Source of the DNA: Persicaria tinctoria
Lineage: Eukaryota; Streptophyta; Magnoliopsida; Caryophyllales; Polygonaceae
Direction of reading: 5' to 3'
DNA length: 64,000 nt
Assembly: GCA_037127255.1 (NCBI GenBank)
Contig: JBANSL010000013.1
Span: forward strand, 68,158,188 to 68,222,187
In this document: positions 1 through 12,544 of the stretch, one piece after another
How positions within the stretch are numbered: the first letter of the stretch is position 1
How the letters are laid out: every line of letters begins with the position of its first letter
The notes under the pieces: model-generated
What the model saw: only the letters and a program-made list of their open reading frames with translations
The model's database searches: none
Told to the model about the DNA's origin: nothing
Position numbers and translations under genes: made by a program

Positions 1-2214
1 AACCTTTTACCATAACATCAAAGTTCATAACACTGGGCAATGGTGATCACAACTGCAATCATAACCGTCTACCATGGAAGATGCCAACAGCGAGCATGTG
101 CCTGTACGCCCCGATGAATGCGTCGTCAAGACCGTCGTAGGTGAGGGCGTCCTTCGTGAGGAGTTGCATGAACCTGATCGTGTATGGACCACAATCTCCA
201 CTGCAATAGGGATGCTGAAGTCAGATTCATTACAACCGGATACCACTATGAGACGAAGAGATATTTAAGTGTTCCACATAAATTACCTCTGCTTCTTTTG
301 CGGTATCCTTTTCTCGCGACTAAGGGCGAACGACTTTGGAAACTTGTCAGCGTAGGTGGCCATCAACGCGGGGTGGGCATTCATCAGTACCGGGATAAGG
401 TGGGTGATGCAGCTTAAATGTGCCGGCAGATGGCGGTCCCTCACGATGTAAACGTCCGAATCATAAACCCTTACCTACCACCCGATCAAATCTATCGCTA
501 CGGCGATCCAGTGAATATTGTCCACGTTCAACGGTAGGAGGATGAGTTCCGCCCCTTCCCACGGGCGGCCTATCGTCGTCGGGGACCGCCTGTTGATGTA
601 GGCAAGCAGCTTCTGGTCGGCTTCGTAGCTATCCGCATCGCTGTTGTATTTGTCCCACTCGGTTCGCAGATAGCGACCGAAATATGTGTCCATAACCACA
701 ACTCCACCGCCATCGTCACCGGCCCTCTCCGTTACCCCTTTACGAAGAAGATAGCATGCTTGTTCCATGTGCTGCATCGATTACAACCCTAGTAAAAATC
801 CAATACTATTGCAGTACCTATTACACTAGATACCGTGTCATTCACTAAACAAAGGTAATCACTTAGGTGAGTATCGTACCTCAGAGTTTAGCCAAACCGT
901 GGGCGTTTTTAGTGCGGTGAAGAACTCCTTAGTCAGCGCCGTGCCATACGTAGTCTTTTAGCTGCCCTCATCCCCGCTGCAAAACCACAACCACAATGTT
1001 AGGAGAATGGAGTCATGTCTGTAATCAGTTGTGTACCAAGACTGATGAGTGTCACCTATCCATCCAGTGGAGGAAGCAATCGTTGTCTGACACGGATACA
1101 AGACCCAGCTTAATCGCGTCCGCGCCTTCGACAACGTTCTTCCCTTTTCGGCCCCGCGGTTTCTTCTGAGGCGGGGACTTCACATATATTTATATGCTTT
1201 TATGAATATATGTGTTTGTAAAGAAGCCGTTTGGTGGGATAGGCAGTAGTGGGTTGACTTTTTGCAATGTGAGTACACTGATGTGAAGCGTAGTGAGGGC
1301 TATATCATCCTATTTTTCGGAAGATTCTTGGTATGGTCTTCCTTTTTTGTTACTTCTTGACATTTATGTCACCATCTATATATTTACCTTTTCAGGGGAG
1401 GCGGACTTCACTTCTCCTTCACCTCCTGTTAGTCTCTTACTCTTCCTGCCTCGAACGGGCTCCGCTCTTGCAGCCTCTGAGATCTGGCAATTGGTTAGAC
1501 AGTTTCAACGGTTAGGGCAAATTTATTTTTACCCCCGTGTCACCCTAACAATTATCCGTGTCGGCTAACACTGATACACTTGTCACTTACGTACTACTAT
1601 AGATTCAAATGACAATGTCAAGTGACAACCAATTTACCTTATCATCCCATCCTTCCGGCGTTGGCTGGTCGTCCATTGTAGGTGGTACTTTCGTTGACCC
1701 GGCCTTAAGGTTGTTCTCCTCAGCCTCCCTATGTTTCCCGTCATTCTCTCCACTGACATCTCTCCCAGTTCCTCCAACGGTCTCGGCTTTCACATCCTCT
1801 CAGATCTGGCAATTGATTATGGTTATTTCAACTGTCATTCAGATAATTTCTTTGTTCCCTTGTCACTTCACATATTAAAACGTGTCGCTTGACATTAACA
1901 ACCGTGTCAGTTCTCTACAATATATTGAAATATGAAACTGTTGATTCTATTAACCCTTGACCATTGGGAGAAAATACCATGTCAAGTAACAACCAATTTA
2001 CCTCCTCTTGTCCTTCTGGTGGCTGGTCGTCCACCTTTGTTGGTCCCTCTGTCCCCCCGATTTTTTGGTCGTTATCCTCTCCACGAACATCGCCCATTGG
2101 TTTCTCCACACCTCCTGCATTTGATTGGCCATCTCGCATCCCATTCACAACACCTTCCAAGACCTTCATTTGATACACAGAGTACATAAATGAGGGGTGG
2201 TTCGCAAAGTTATT

Positions 2215-2365
2215 GGACATTGGGAGAAAAGTTACCCGTGTCACTTTTGAAAAATACCCGTGTCACTTTTGGAAAATACTCGTGTCACCACTGGGGGACA
2301 AGTTACCCGAGTCACTTATACAATATACCCGTGTCACTTATGGGAGAAAAGTTACACGTACCTTG
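2215..2365. repeat. Local tandem array of the CCCGTGTCACTT motif
   Basis: Within about 150 bp the core GTGTCAC (or a one-base variant) occurs five times at roughly 24-bp spacing. It is flanked by repeated TGGGAGAAAAGTTAC segments. This is the densest cluster of the TGTCAC motif and lies in the non-coding linker of copy A. Confidence 0.85.
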
Positions 2366-2913
2366 TCATCTATGCTCTGCATCCATGTTGACATAGTTCC
2401 CAGCCTCTCCAAGATCAGTTCTAGTGACTTCCCCACCTTATCTTCCCAGGATTCCCTTGTCCCATCTCGTTGCTCCGAACTCGGGCCGGGCTTGCCAGAG
2501 CCTTCACCTTAATAACTGGGTGCCAAAGCAGCCTCAATGTCATCAAAGTAGAGGTCAGACTCCTCATGTTGGTAGAAGTACCCGAGCATCAATTCATACT
2601 CGCCAGCATTCGGTACTAGTATCGGGTTGTCTTCGACCTTTATGCTATCCGATTTCTCAGGGTCCATGCGGGACTCGATCGTCTCATAAATTAGATTGCC
2701 GTCCTCGATTGTCCACCTCAGCATGCGAGGCAACGCCGTCTTCAACACCCGGTTTGTAAACGCCTCCCCAATCCCCGGGACCGCTTCGTACAACCAAATC
2801 TACAACAACCACACATGACACTCGAATTCATCAATTGCACTTAATAGTTAAAGTATAACTTCGGTCAAGTAGGTAACCTGGAACGCATACGGAAAACCCA
2901 TTAGCCCATATCC

Positions 2914-2985
2914 ATTTCGGTCGTCCTTCGCCTTCGGCTTCAAGTCAGCATTTCGGTCGTTCTTCGCCTTCGGCTTCAAGTCAGC
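2914..2985. repeat. 36-bp tandem duplication inside copy A
   Basis: Two adjacent 36-bp units (2914-2949 and 2950-2985) differ at one base. They lie in the DUF1985 exon and add 12 codons (K/D/N-rich) that copy B lacks. Confidence 0.9.
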
Positions 2986-3682
2986 GACACGTCATTCTAT
3001 GACACCCGACAGGGACTCGTGGGTGGCCTCGTACACAATCCTGCCCTAGGGGTAATCTAGAAATTGATCAAAGTTCTCCACAAGCTTCACAATCTACCCT
3101 CATATGGCTTTTCTGGGTTCTCCCCCCCAGCAGAACTCCTTCGACGATGAGGAGGAGAGCGATCTTAAAACGCCTTCTCGCACTCGGCTCCTTCAAGATG
3201 GAGTTCTTGAAGGCGTTCTCTAGCTCACCCACCTTTATGTTGTCCATTCCGAATAAGTCCTTGAGAGCCTTCTTTGTCTTCTTGTCATCCTTCGTCTCTG
3301 TGTCTTCCCCCCGAACTCGACCACACCGCATGCCAGTAACGAGCGCAAAATCCTTGATCGAGAATCGCCGGAGCTTGTCTTGAAGCATGTACCAAGTCTC
3401 CCACTTCTTTTCTGTCACAAGTTGTCGTTGTAACACGTAATGCAGTAGTTGCGACGAGAATTGAACCCGGTTTGCCATTTGCACAATACCCCCAAATTGG
3501 CTTCGCAATAACTTCTTCCAATCGACGGGGTCGACCCAGTCGTCTAAGTTCATGAGCAGCGACACTCTCGAACCAAGGTTGACCCGCGCCCAGAAATGCT
3601 TCTCCTCCGGCACTGCGAGTCGTGGCTACACCTTCTTCGTTGGTCGGACACCCTTCCTCCTCAAATTCTGGGATCGAACCAT

Positions 3683-4899
3683 GTCCTTCCTGCAATTAGG
3701 TGGACATGAACATAATCAATATCTAGACAAATTCACCCCCCTACTTAGTAAATTTGTCTGCGAGTGTTTCACAAGAAAATGCCCATGTCACCTTAGGGGG
3801 TAACCCTTGTCACCTAACAGCATAAGCCATGTCATTAATGATAGTTGGCTTCTCCGAATACTCCTATAGTACCCGTTTATGACAGGGGTTATTCTCCACT
3901 CTCACATTCTGGGTTAAAGGACCCGCAACCCTCCCACGCTCATCTTCAACCTCCCTCGCTTTTCTCTGTCAATTCCTCAGATCCCCATACCCCTTTTACC
4001 CCAGATCTCTATTTCCCTGTATCCCCCAATTCCCCACATCACCGTTAACCCAAATCCCCAATTTCTGAATTTTCTACATTTCCAAATTGCATGCATTTGA
4101 ACGAAACAATGGAAGATTGCAAATTAAGTGGGGAAGATTTCAAATTAAGTGAAGATTCAGAGTAGTAGAGACGGGTGAGGACGGATTTCAAGAATCAATT
4201 GAGTTGTACCTGTTTTCCGGCGCCTTCCTTTCCGGTACGGGCTTCTTCGGCGTCTTCCTCCCTTGTCCTATGTCGTATGTTCACAGCGGCCGGACTGCTG
4301 CTCTCCTCTTTCCCTTCAATTCACAACCGCCTCCCTTCTTGCCCTCTATCTATTAATATTCACACTCTCTCTTTCCCTTGTGGTGGTGGTTTTATTCCCT
4401 AACTGCAATGAATGCAAGTTGGTGAAAGTTACTTTTGCTTTTCTTTTCTTTACCTTTTATTTTCGAGAGAGAGAATATTTGATTTTTTTTTCTATTTTTT
4501 AAAGTAAGTCAAAGTAACTGTGCAACCAACTGCCACCCTGAAAGATTCCTTTTCTATTTTCGTTTTGTTGTTTTGTCCCAGTATCGGGTCATGTCTTTGC
4601 ATGCACGTGTCACCTGACAGGTTTTTTCGTGTCAATTTTCACTCTCTCAAATTCCTACGTATAGTCTAAATGACCCATGTCACCCCTTTTAATCCTCGTG
4701 TCATGTAACAACATATACTTTGTCACCAAATTGGATCGATACATATACCTACACTGCCAAGTTTAACAAAATACATGTCCGCATACCTAAAATATCCATG
4801 TTTCGCAAAATATCCAAATGTTCTACTTCAACTATTACATGAGGGTGTTCTGATTGGAATCAAGTGTTCACAACAAACATTCACGAGACACTCCAAAGT
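3683..4899. other. Spacer between the two DUF1985-Ulp1 copies
   Basis: Upstream region of copy A. I see no protein gene. It holds TGTCAC motifs (around 3789-3830 and 4609-4725) and a pyrimidine-rich stretch (4190-4500) that matches in position the region upstream of copy B, so it is probably the promoter and 5'-UTR of copy A. Confidence 0.6.
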
Positions 4900-7800
4900 C
4901 TAGCATCCGAGTCGACCATGGAATACCCCAACAGCTAGCATCTGGCGGTATGCCTCAATGTACGTGTCGTCCAATCCATCGAAGGTCGGGGCGGTCTCCA
5001 GCAGGAGCTGCATGAATCTAATGGTGTACGGGCTACAATCACCGCTGCAATGGGGAACAATCGGTCAGAACACGGACACCGATTCCACATCCAATGAAAC
5101 GAAATTGAACCATGTGAACCAACTTACCTTAGCTTGTTCTGTGGAAGGCTCCTGTCCCAGCGAATGGCAAACGGCGTGAGGACCTTATCCGTATACTTCA
5201 CCTTGAGATCGGGGTGTGCCCGCATGAAGACAGGGATGAGGCTTGTCACATGCATTAAGAGGGGCTGGAGCTAGCGTTCCGTCATGATGTGGACGTCGCA
5301 GTCATACACCCTGACCTCCTACTCCTTCAGATCGATTGCAAGCGTAACTCAATGTTTGTTCCTCACGTTCAAGGGGAGGAGGATGAGGTCCGTACCTGAC
5401 CACGGTTGCCCCAACGGCTTCAGGGACCGACCATCTAAGTACGCCAGCAATGCATCACTGGGCTCGTACGCTTTGGGGATGACGCTGTACTTCTTCCATT
5501 ACCGCGGTAGATAAATTCCCGTCAAGCACGTATCCACAACGATGGCTCGACTTCCAATGTCAGCCGCCCTGTATGCGACCGCTTTGCGCAGAAGGTAGCA
5601 ACACTCCTCCATCTCCTGCATGAAGTGAACCGTAATTACAATCCATAATCCTGACACGTGAAATTTGATAGGTGACACGTGTTCATACAACTGTGCCAAA
5701 CCAAGCTTGGGGTTTCTTCAGGCAGTTAAGTAACTCCTTCGTCACATCCACACCGCAAGGTGACTTGTGCACCTCCACATCCCCATTGCACTGTAAGTTT
5801 CTGTCAGGTATAGTGGACGTTCAACTATCTTCCTTCGTCGTCTATTCGAGAGTAAGACACATAAGTTACGTACCTTGCGAGCCAACTTGTCATGGCGTCC
5901 TTGTGCATCGCGGACACAATTCCTAGCTCAATAGCATCAGCGGGAACCCTGGCTACCTTCTGGGCTAGCAGTGTTTTGGCCGGGGGAGCCAACTCCTCTC
6001 CATCACCCTTCCTCATCTTCTTCGCCCCCTTAGATGCATACACCTGCGCTACCCGGGTTTCGCCCTATCATCACCTTGAATTTTCTTTCCCCCTTCATCA
6101 GGACCAGACCCCTTGACACCAACCTCGCCCAACTGCAAATATATCAAACTTTAACTAAGGTTGACACTATCCCTTGTCACATAACAGATATACTCATGTC
6201 ATACAACTACATTTACCCTGTCACCATTAACTGATAGAAAAAACTTACATCCTTGCTCTCTCTTTCCGCCCCATCCCCGGCCTTGAGTGATTCACCTTCA
6301 GCTAGCTTGTCCCCGTCATCATCTTGCTTGTCCCCTGCCTTGGTCTGAAAAATTTTCGTGTCAGTTGCCATAAACGTTCATATCACAGAGAAAATTTTCC
6401 TTGTCACCTTTATTTGATAAATAAACCTTACCTCCTTGGTCTTTCCTTCCCCCCCCATCCCCTGCCTTGATAGATTCAACTTTATCTTGCTTGTCCCCGA
6501 CATCATCACCTACCTCCTTGCTCTCTCCCGCCCCCCCATCCCTTGTCTTCACAGTTTGAACTTCAGCGTGCTTATCCCCGCCATCATCCACTTCAGTTCC
6601 CTTCTCAACAACAGCTCCAAATTGCAAATGAAATCAACATTCAATTACGCCTCAAACTTTTCAGTGTCACTTAACATAACAAATCATGTCACACAACTAC
6701 ATTCTTCCTGTCACATTGGATCGATAAATTCTTGTGTTGTTTACCAACAGCTTACCTTACCACCTTGTCCACCTAGGGTATTCTCACCGCCTTCAAGCGC
6801 AATTGACTTAATCAAATCATGAAGTTCGACCTGTAAAAAACAAATTAACGTTTTATATTGGATCCCCGATTTCAAGCATGACTAAACATCGAAACACATG
6901 TCACGCAAAAGCAAACTTACATTCTCATAGATTTCAACAAACTCATCCCGTTTCTTCTCATCGGCAGCTTGTTCTTTATGGGTTGTTTCTTGCCTGGCCG
7001 TCCCCTTACCTTTACCATCCCGCAGCTCAGTCACGACCACCTCCAACAATTTCATCTGCAGGTCAACAAGTTCGTACTTCATATCACCATAAGGTGACAA
7101 AATTGAACACAAGCATTTTATTACGTGACAACTGTGATGAGTAATCAATACCCAACAAATGCAAATTCACACTTCATATCAGACTAAGGTCACCTAATTC
7201 ACTTCAAATCAAACAAATATCAGACTAAGCCCTCCTCAATTTCATAGCAGATTCGTTCAATATCTACACTACGTGTCACTTGTCCACTTTCATGTGTCAG
7301 GAGTCCATTTACCCTTGTCACCACAGTTCTCCAGAGTCTCCACAAAACGAACATATGGGAATTAATTGCGTACCTTTTCATCCATCTTCTCCATCCCTGT
7401 TGACATTGTCTCAAGCTTGTCCATAACTTCTTCCAGAGTCTTGGCCACGTCCTCCACCCAGCCGTCCTTCTCATTGCCTCTTCTTCGCGTCTTTGGGGAG
7501 CTCCCACCAGGGGCTTCGAAATGGCTCAGGAAGGGTGCCACTACGTCGTCGAATAGGGGGTCGGACTTCTTATCCTCATAGACACATTCATCCATCAACT
7601 CCAGCTCAGCCTCCTCTGCCATGAGTATTGGGTTATCGTCAATCTCAATGGCCGCCTCTCCCTTAGCTTCAGTGCGGCTGGCTATATCAGCATAAGCTAG
7701 GTTCTCGTCGTTGAGGGTCCATCTCATGCAACGAGGGAAAGCCGTGGTTGACACCTTCAACGCAAACCGGACCCCTCCCATTTTGGCATGGATTCCAACA

Positions 7801-8623
7801 ACCAAATCTGCACCGCATCCCTACTCAAATTAATACATTTTCAGCATATGAATTACAAAATGATCATGGGTGTGGTCGAGACGATTACCTGAAAGGGTAC
7901 CGGATAACCCATCAGCCCATAACCATTGCGCTTCTTGCGATCTTCTACCTTCAACTCAGCCTCCCGGCGCTTTACGGCGCCATCTAGCGAGACGTGTGTT
8001 GCAGCATAGATGACCCGCCCCCATGGGAATGCCAAAAACCGATCCACATTCTCCACCAACCTGACGATCCAGCTCCGCAGCCCCTTCCTCTGTTCCTCCC
8101 CTAGCAACACGCCTTCCACAATGTAGAGAAGCACTAGCTTGAATCGTCTTCGCGGGCTCCGCACCACTAACAATGAGTTCTTCAGCTCGCTCTCCAGGTC
8201 ACCCACCGTCATCCTCTCATTTCCAAAAAACTCTTTGATAGCTTTCTCGTCGTCCTCCATCTCACTCGCTATTGGTTGACTGCACTGCAGCCCGGTAACT
8301 AAAGCAAACTCCTTGAGGGAGAACCTCCGAAGCTTCCCCTTTATCCTGTACCAGGTCTCCCACTCCTTATCGGTCTCAAGCTGGCGCTGGAGTACATAAT
8401 GCACCATTTGTGAAGAAAATTTGACGCGGTGTGCCAACTGCACAACCCCACCCAGCTGGGAGTCAAGGAGCTTCTGTCAGTCACCGGCGTCGACATAGTC
8501 ATCGATGTTGTTGAGCATCGACAGTCTTGAGCCCTGGTCCACCCGGGCCCGGAAGTGCCTCTCTTCCGGGACTAGGTATTCGGGCTCCCGCTTCTTCGAC
8601 CTCAGATTCTTCGTCCTCACCAT
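4900..8623 (-). pseudogene. DUF1985-Ulp1 protease-like gene, copy B
   Basis: Same architecture and orientation as copy A, about 4.9 kb away. The start is the ATG at 8623. The DUF1985 exon runs to about 7890 and is followed by an exon at about 7815-7370 that ends in a coiled-coil-like stretch (EEVMDKLETMSTGMEKMDEK). Next come several acidic, Gly/Lys/Asp-rich linker exons (about 7140-5830). The Ulp1-like region (about 5660-4900) has Asp in VRVYDCD and Cys in GDCSPYTIRFMQ. The end is TAG at 4900-4902. Three in-frame stops (8477-8479, 5349-5351 and 5319-5321) all replace a Trp expected from copy A or the family, including the Trp next to the catalytic His. Otherwise the frame is long and well preserved, so the copy decayed recently or its stops are bypassed. 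Linker splice sites are not certain. Confidence 0.72.
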
Positions 8624-9352
8624 TTGTTTCCTGCAATTTCCATCAGACGGACAAAGCCGGTTTACAAATTATATTCATCTCCCTCTGTCACCTAACAGAC
8701 AAACCCATGTCACTATAACCATGTCACTCAAGGTGAAACCCATGTCACCCCTTATGAATCGGAAGCCTATAACCAATACCTCAAACCTCCTTCAATCGGC
8801 CACCTACGACATCCACATATCCCAATTTCCACACCTCGTCATTTCCCCTATTCTGCCTACCATAACAAATTTCGGAACCATTCTCTCCAAAATGGAAACC
8901 CCTGTCACCCAATTTCAAACCCCTGTCACCCAATTCGAACCTCAAACCACCAATTTCCCCTATCCATAGTTCCCCGACCATTGCTCTAAGTTCCTCTAAC
9001 CCATTCCGAAAACCATTGTCACTCAATTGGAAACCCTAACCACCGATTTCCCCTTTCCATACCCGAAAACCACCCATGCCACCACCACCCACCATTCTCC
9101 AAACACGAAAACCACTACCCCGACCCAACATTCAGGCCACCATTGCCCTAACCCCTTCACCCACTGCTTCCCCGACCCACACCCGCGCACAATACCACCA
9201 AAGGGAGAAAAGTAATAGGGCGTACCTGTTCTCTATTTTGTCGGCGGTGGTGGCTGCTGTGTACTTTTCGGCGACGGTGGACTTGCCCGCTCTTCCTCCT
9301 TTGATGTTCCTCTCTCGAACCGGCGTCTCTGCAACTGCCGATGAAGAAACCG

Positions 9353-9391
<39 letters not shown>

Positions 9392-9600
9392 CGTCTCTGC
9401 AACTGCCGATGAAGAACCCCTCTCTCTCTCTCTCTACTATTGTTATGTTTTGAAATGGGAGAGAGATATGTGATTGGATTACCATTTACTAACCCCCCTA
9501 TTTCTCCTTCCCGCCCTGTCTCTCTTCACTAGGCAATGATGCCTCTAATTTATTTTTCTTTTTTTTTTGGCCAAAAAAACATGGGATAGTCGGTATTTGG
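8624..9600. other. Upstream region of copy B
   Basis: No convincing gene. It contains about seven TGTCAC motifs (8686-9020), short repeated phrases (CCTGTCACCCAATT twice at 8902-8940) and a pyrimidine-rich tract, consistent with the 5'-UTR and promoter of the minus-strand gene. Confidence 0.6.
9323..9437. repeat. (CT)n microsatellite flanked by a short direct duplication
   Basis: A pure CT tract of about 36 bp (9354-9389) and a second one at 9418-9435 are separated by a duplicated segment of about 30 bp (9323-9352 and 9391-9420). This looks like replication slippage or unequal exchange in the 5' region of copy B. Confidence 0.9.
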
Positions 9601-10772
9601 GGGGGGGGGTTTTACCTAGACATTTTTGCAAATTTGGGGCAAAAATGGCATTTTTGCAAATTTTCCCAAAACGCCGGCATTTTTGCAAAGTTTTTTGGAA
9701 TTGTGGTGTTTAGTACCATTTCCTCAAAATAATATTAGGCGTGGGATCAGACTGAGACCCATACATAGGACTAGGTCCTACTATAATCATACCATATACG
9801 CTATTTCTAATATCATGCTTCTAATGCATGACAGGAATTTAAATCACGCAAGCATGGTAGCAGTTTATATATATATATATATATATGAAGAAAATGATTA
9901 ATGGGCCCACACAGAATGTCAAATGGCATGTCCCGCTAGGCTCCTACGGAATCCTATAGCAACTCACCATCAATTAAGCTACCTCACCCCTCAGTGCAGG
10001 CCAACCTCATGTAATGAGCTTACTAACTATGAAGGGGAGATGACCAATGACAACTATATAAGGCCTAAGGCTCTAAGAGTCCTATGACACTTACTACCAA
10101 AAGCCTACCGCATCATCGAGAGCAGGCAATTTTCTATACCAGAAAGCATACCACATCATCGAGTGCAAGAAACTTTCAATAATAAACACCAACTAAGACG
10201 ACAAGAATAAAGATAAAGGTCACATCAGGTAATACCTATAATGGTCGTTCTGTCTACATACGCGTACACGATAAGAATGCTCATTTCGTTAATGCAATTC
10301 TAGCATGATATTACATGGCATGCTCTTATTCATATGCAACACCTTGTATATCCTATGATTACATGCACATGAGAATCAATCTGAGTAAGCTCTAGGAACT
10401 TACCTTGCGGTGCAGAACAGCAAGATAGCAATCATACAGTTTAAGATCACCTAGCAATCACAATGAAAATATAAGTCTATCTATTCAAACATACAAGCAC
10501 ACATATTTCCATATAAGTTCACATAACGAATATCCCATCATCATGCTTTCAACTCATCCCATAATTCAATGTTTACCATTCTGCATCTCAGATCAAGATC
10601 TTATATAGTTCTCCAAGTACCAACCCTACTCATCATCAGATAAGTTCCACATATAGCAACATATATCTCACATCTCAATACTCAAATTCATATAATAACA
10701 ACATATAACAACATTTCATAACTCATGCTTAAAACATATATTAGCATATCATGGTCCATACTCATCAATTTA
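9601..10772. other. AT-rich relic sequence, left part
   Basis: No gene seen. It contains three CATTTTTGCAAA phrases (9629-9690), a (TA)n tract (9865-9886) and two imperfect copies of a 40-bp segment around the phrase ACATCATCGAG (10100-10175). The sequence resumes at 15511 after the CACTA insertion. The style suggests old LTR-retrotransposon DNA, but I could not define LTRs. Confidence 0.4.
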
Positions 10773-10895
10773 CACTACTAGAAAAATATGAAATTTTCGA
10801 CGCTACTGTCTCGACGCTTTGTATATGCGTCGGTAATTTTCGACACTCATTGGCGTCGAAAATGACCTGCCCTTTAATTTTTCCAATAAAAATAT

Positions 10896-11871
10896 GGGTA
10901 AATTATACATAACCACCCATAAATTGTGGTACTTTTCACATAACCACCCATAAAACTTAAATTACAATAAAGCACCCATAAATTAGTTATCTTTTCATAA
11001 GACCACCCACCCATTAAACCTCTAATTGTTTTGTTTAAAAAGATTAAAATGCCCTTAATTCAAGCTTATTTGTATTTAATGAAATAATTTGTTTTCATAA
11101 GACTTTCCATTTGTTAAATAATTCGGTTTTACTTTTACCCTTTTAAAAAAGGATAAATTAATTATAATAAAATTATTCATGTTCGGCTAATTTTTCAAAT
11201 GATATCTATAAGCTTAGCTTATTTTTTAAATGATATGGTTTATAATTTAAGATATGAGCTAATTTACCATTCTTTTAAAGCAACAATTTTGTTTTATTTT
11301 AGAGTTTATCCCTATCTTATTCAACATTTGAAGGAGAGGAGACTGTTAGGAGCTACTGTAAGTCTCAACTTTTCACATTGTAAATCCAAATTAGATATAT
11401 ATTGGTTGGAGTATTTATGGTGGGTTTGAATTCCATTTCATTTTAATTATAATTCAATTATTTACTTCAGTTTATGTGAGCAGTTGGTTGTATAACTAAA
11501 AATCTCATAAAAACCGAGGTAAAATAGTAATTTAACCAAATAATCACATACACATGGATAAAACTATTACATTATATATAATTAATAAATTATGGAATCC
11601 AAACACACCCTTAATTTATCTTAATTTTTTTTTTTACCAAAGACGACCTTGTCTATTTTACATGCAACATCTTTCCTTTACAAAATACAAACAAATAAGT
11701 TTGAATTAGGGGTATTTTAGTCTTTTTAAACAAAACAAATAGAGGTTTAATGTGTGTGGGTGGTCATATGAAAACAAATCAAATTTATGGGTGGTTTACT
11801 GTAATTTAAGTTTTTATGGGTGGTTATGTGAAAAGTTCCATAATTTATGGGTGGTTATGTGTAATTTACCC
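10896..11871. mobile_element. MULE-type MITE nested in the CACTA element
   Basis: A 976-bp element with long inverted repeats starts GGGTAAATTATACATAACC and ends with the complementary sequence. The repeated phrase ACCACCCATAAA occurs several times in each arm. It is flanked by a perfect 9-bp target duplication TAAAAATAT (10887-10895 and 11872-11880), the size made by Mutator-like elements. It has no significant coding capacity. Confidence 0.9.
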
Positions 11872-11924
11872 TAAAAATATATCAGATCCTCAAAACCCAC
11901 TTTTACACCCGCTTTTTCCCAAAA

Positions 11925-12540
11925 TTGAGTCTCTCCATTATCTTCTTTCTCCTCCGCACTCCGCCTGTCCCTCGTAACCCTAACCCTAATAATCTCATCT
12001 CTGACTTCGAATCGCCATTCGCTGGCTTCAGATCGCCGGTCTCTGGCTTCGAGTGTAGATCTTCGTCTTCGTCGATCTCCAGCTTTGAAGAAATGTGCAG
12101 TTTGTTGGCAAGAGAAATTTCAAGCGATCGAAAGAGAGATCTGGCAGTTGGATTCCTGTCGGCGGCTTCGAATCGCCGTTCTCCAGGTTTGAATCATCGT
12201 TCTTCGGCTTCGAGTGTAGATCTTAGCTTCGTCGAGTGTAGACCTCCATCTCTCACCCTCTATCTTCTCTGATTTTTCAGATCCGAAAGGAGTCTTCTCC
12301 GAATGGAGTGTATTCCTCAATTTTTCACAGAGACGACATCCTAATCGATTTCCCTTTCAATTTTTTGTGAATTTATCTGATCGATTTCGTGTAGGAAGGT
12401 TGCAAATTCAAGTATGATGCCCAATATGGCAGCAAGTGAGTTTTGTTTTGTGTTTTTTTTTCTCCGATTTTGGAAAACTAGATTTGCCAATTTGTTATTC
12501 CAAGGGTTTTGTGGAAGATTTTGGTGTGCTTATGTATTTT
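11925..12540 (+). other. Transcript-leader-like segment inside the CACTA element
   Basis: Pyrimidine-rich DNA with repeated phrases (GGCTTCGAGTGTAGATCTT, GGCTTCGAATCGCC) just upstream of the captured HMGB exon. It may be the 5' region of one of the captured genes. An open frame spans 11925-12272, but its sequence is repetitive and not recognised. Confidence 0.35.
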
Positions 12541-12544
12541 GTAG

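Larger units (their letters stand above)
59..3682 (-). pseudogene. DUF1985-Ulp1 protease-like gene, copy A
   Basis: Read on the minus strand, the gene starts at the ATG at 3682. The first exon (about 3682-2878) encodes a DUF1985-like domain with a run resembling RVQFSSQLLHYVLQRQL. An exon at about 2800-2511 follows, then a poorly conserved linker, then a Ulp1/C48 protease-like region. The expected catalytic features are visible in order: His in NIHWIAVAIDL (about 500), Asp in VRVYDSD (about 460) and Cys in GDCGPYTIRFMQ (about 195). The frame ends with TGA at 59-61. Defects: an in-frame stop a few codons after the start, more stops near the end of the DUF1985 exon, a stop right after the His exon (475-477), and a 36-bp tandem duplication. 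A second copy lies at 4900-8623 in the same orientation. DUF1985 and Ulp1 domains are usually transposon-borne (MULEs) in plants. Exon borders in the linker are not resolved. Confidence 0.7.
1530..9030. repeat. Dispersed TGTCAC motif family
   Basis: The core TGTCAC, mostly preceded by CC/CA/CG and followed by CY or TT, recurs by eye about 40 times. Examples lie near 1541, 1582, 1860, 2238, 2261, 3789, 3808, 4609, 4677, 4720, 6174, 6219, 6398, 6662, 6686, 6708, 6898, 7274, 7314, 8686, 8706, 8721, 8742, 8904, 8924 and 9015. Almost all copies are in introns, linkers and intergenic DNA of the two DUF1985-Ulp1 genes and have the same orientation. They are rare in the protein-coding exons and absent as a family to the right of about 9030. 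Confidence 0.8.

Noticed and set aside
9132..9485. Open frame with a (ER)n repeat peptide on the minus strand
   Set aside because: It is only the translation of the (CT)n microsatellite in the upstream region of copy B.
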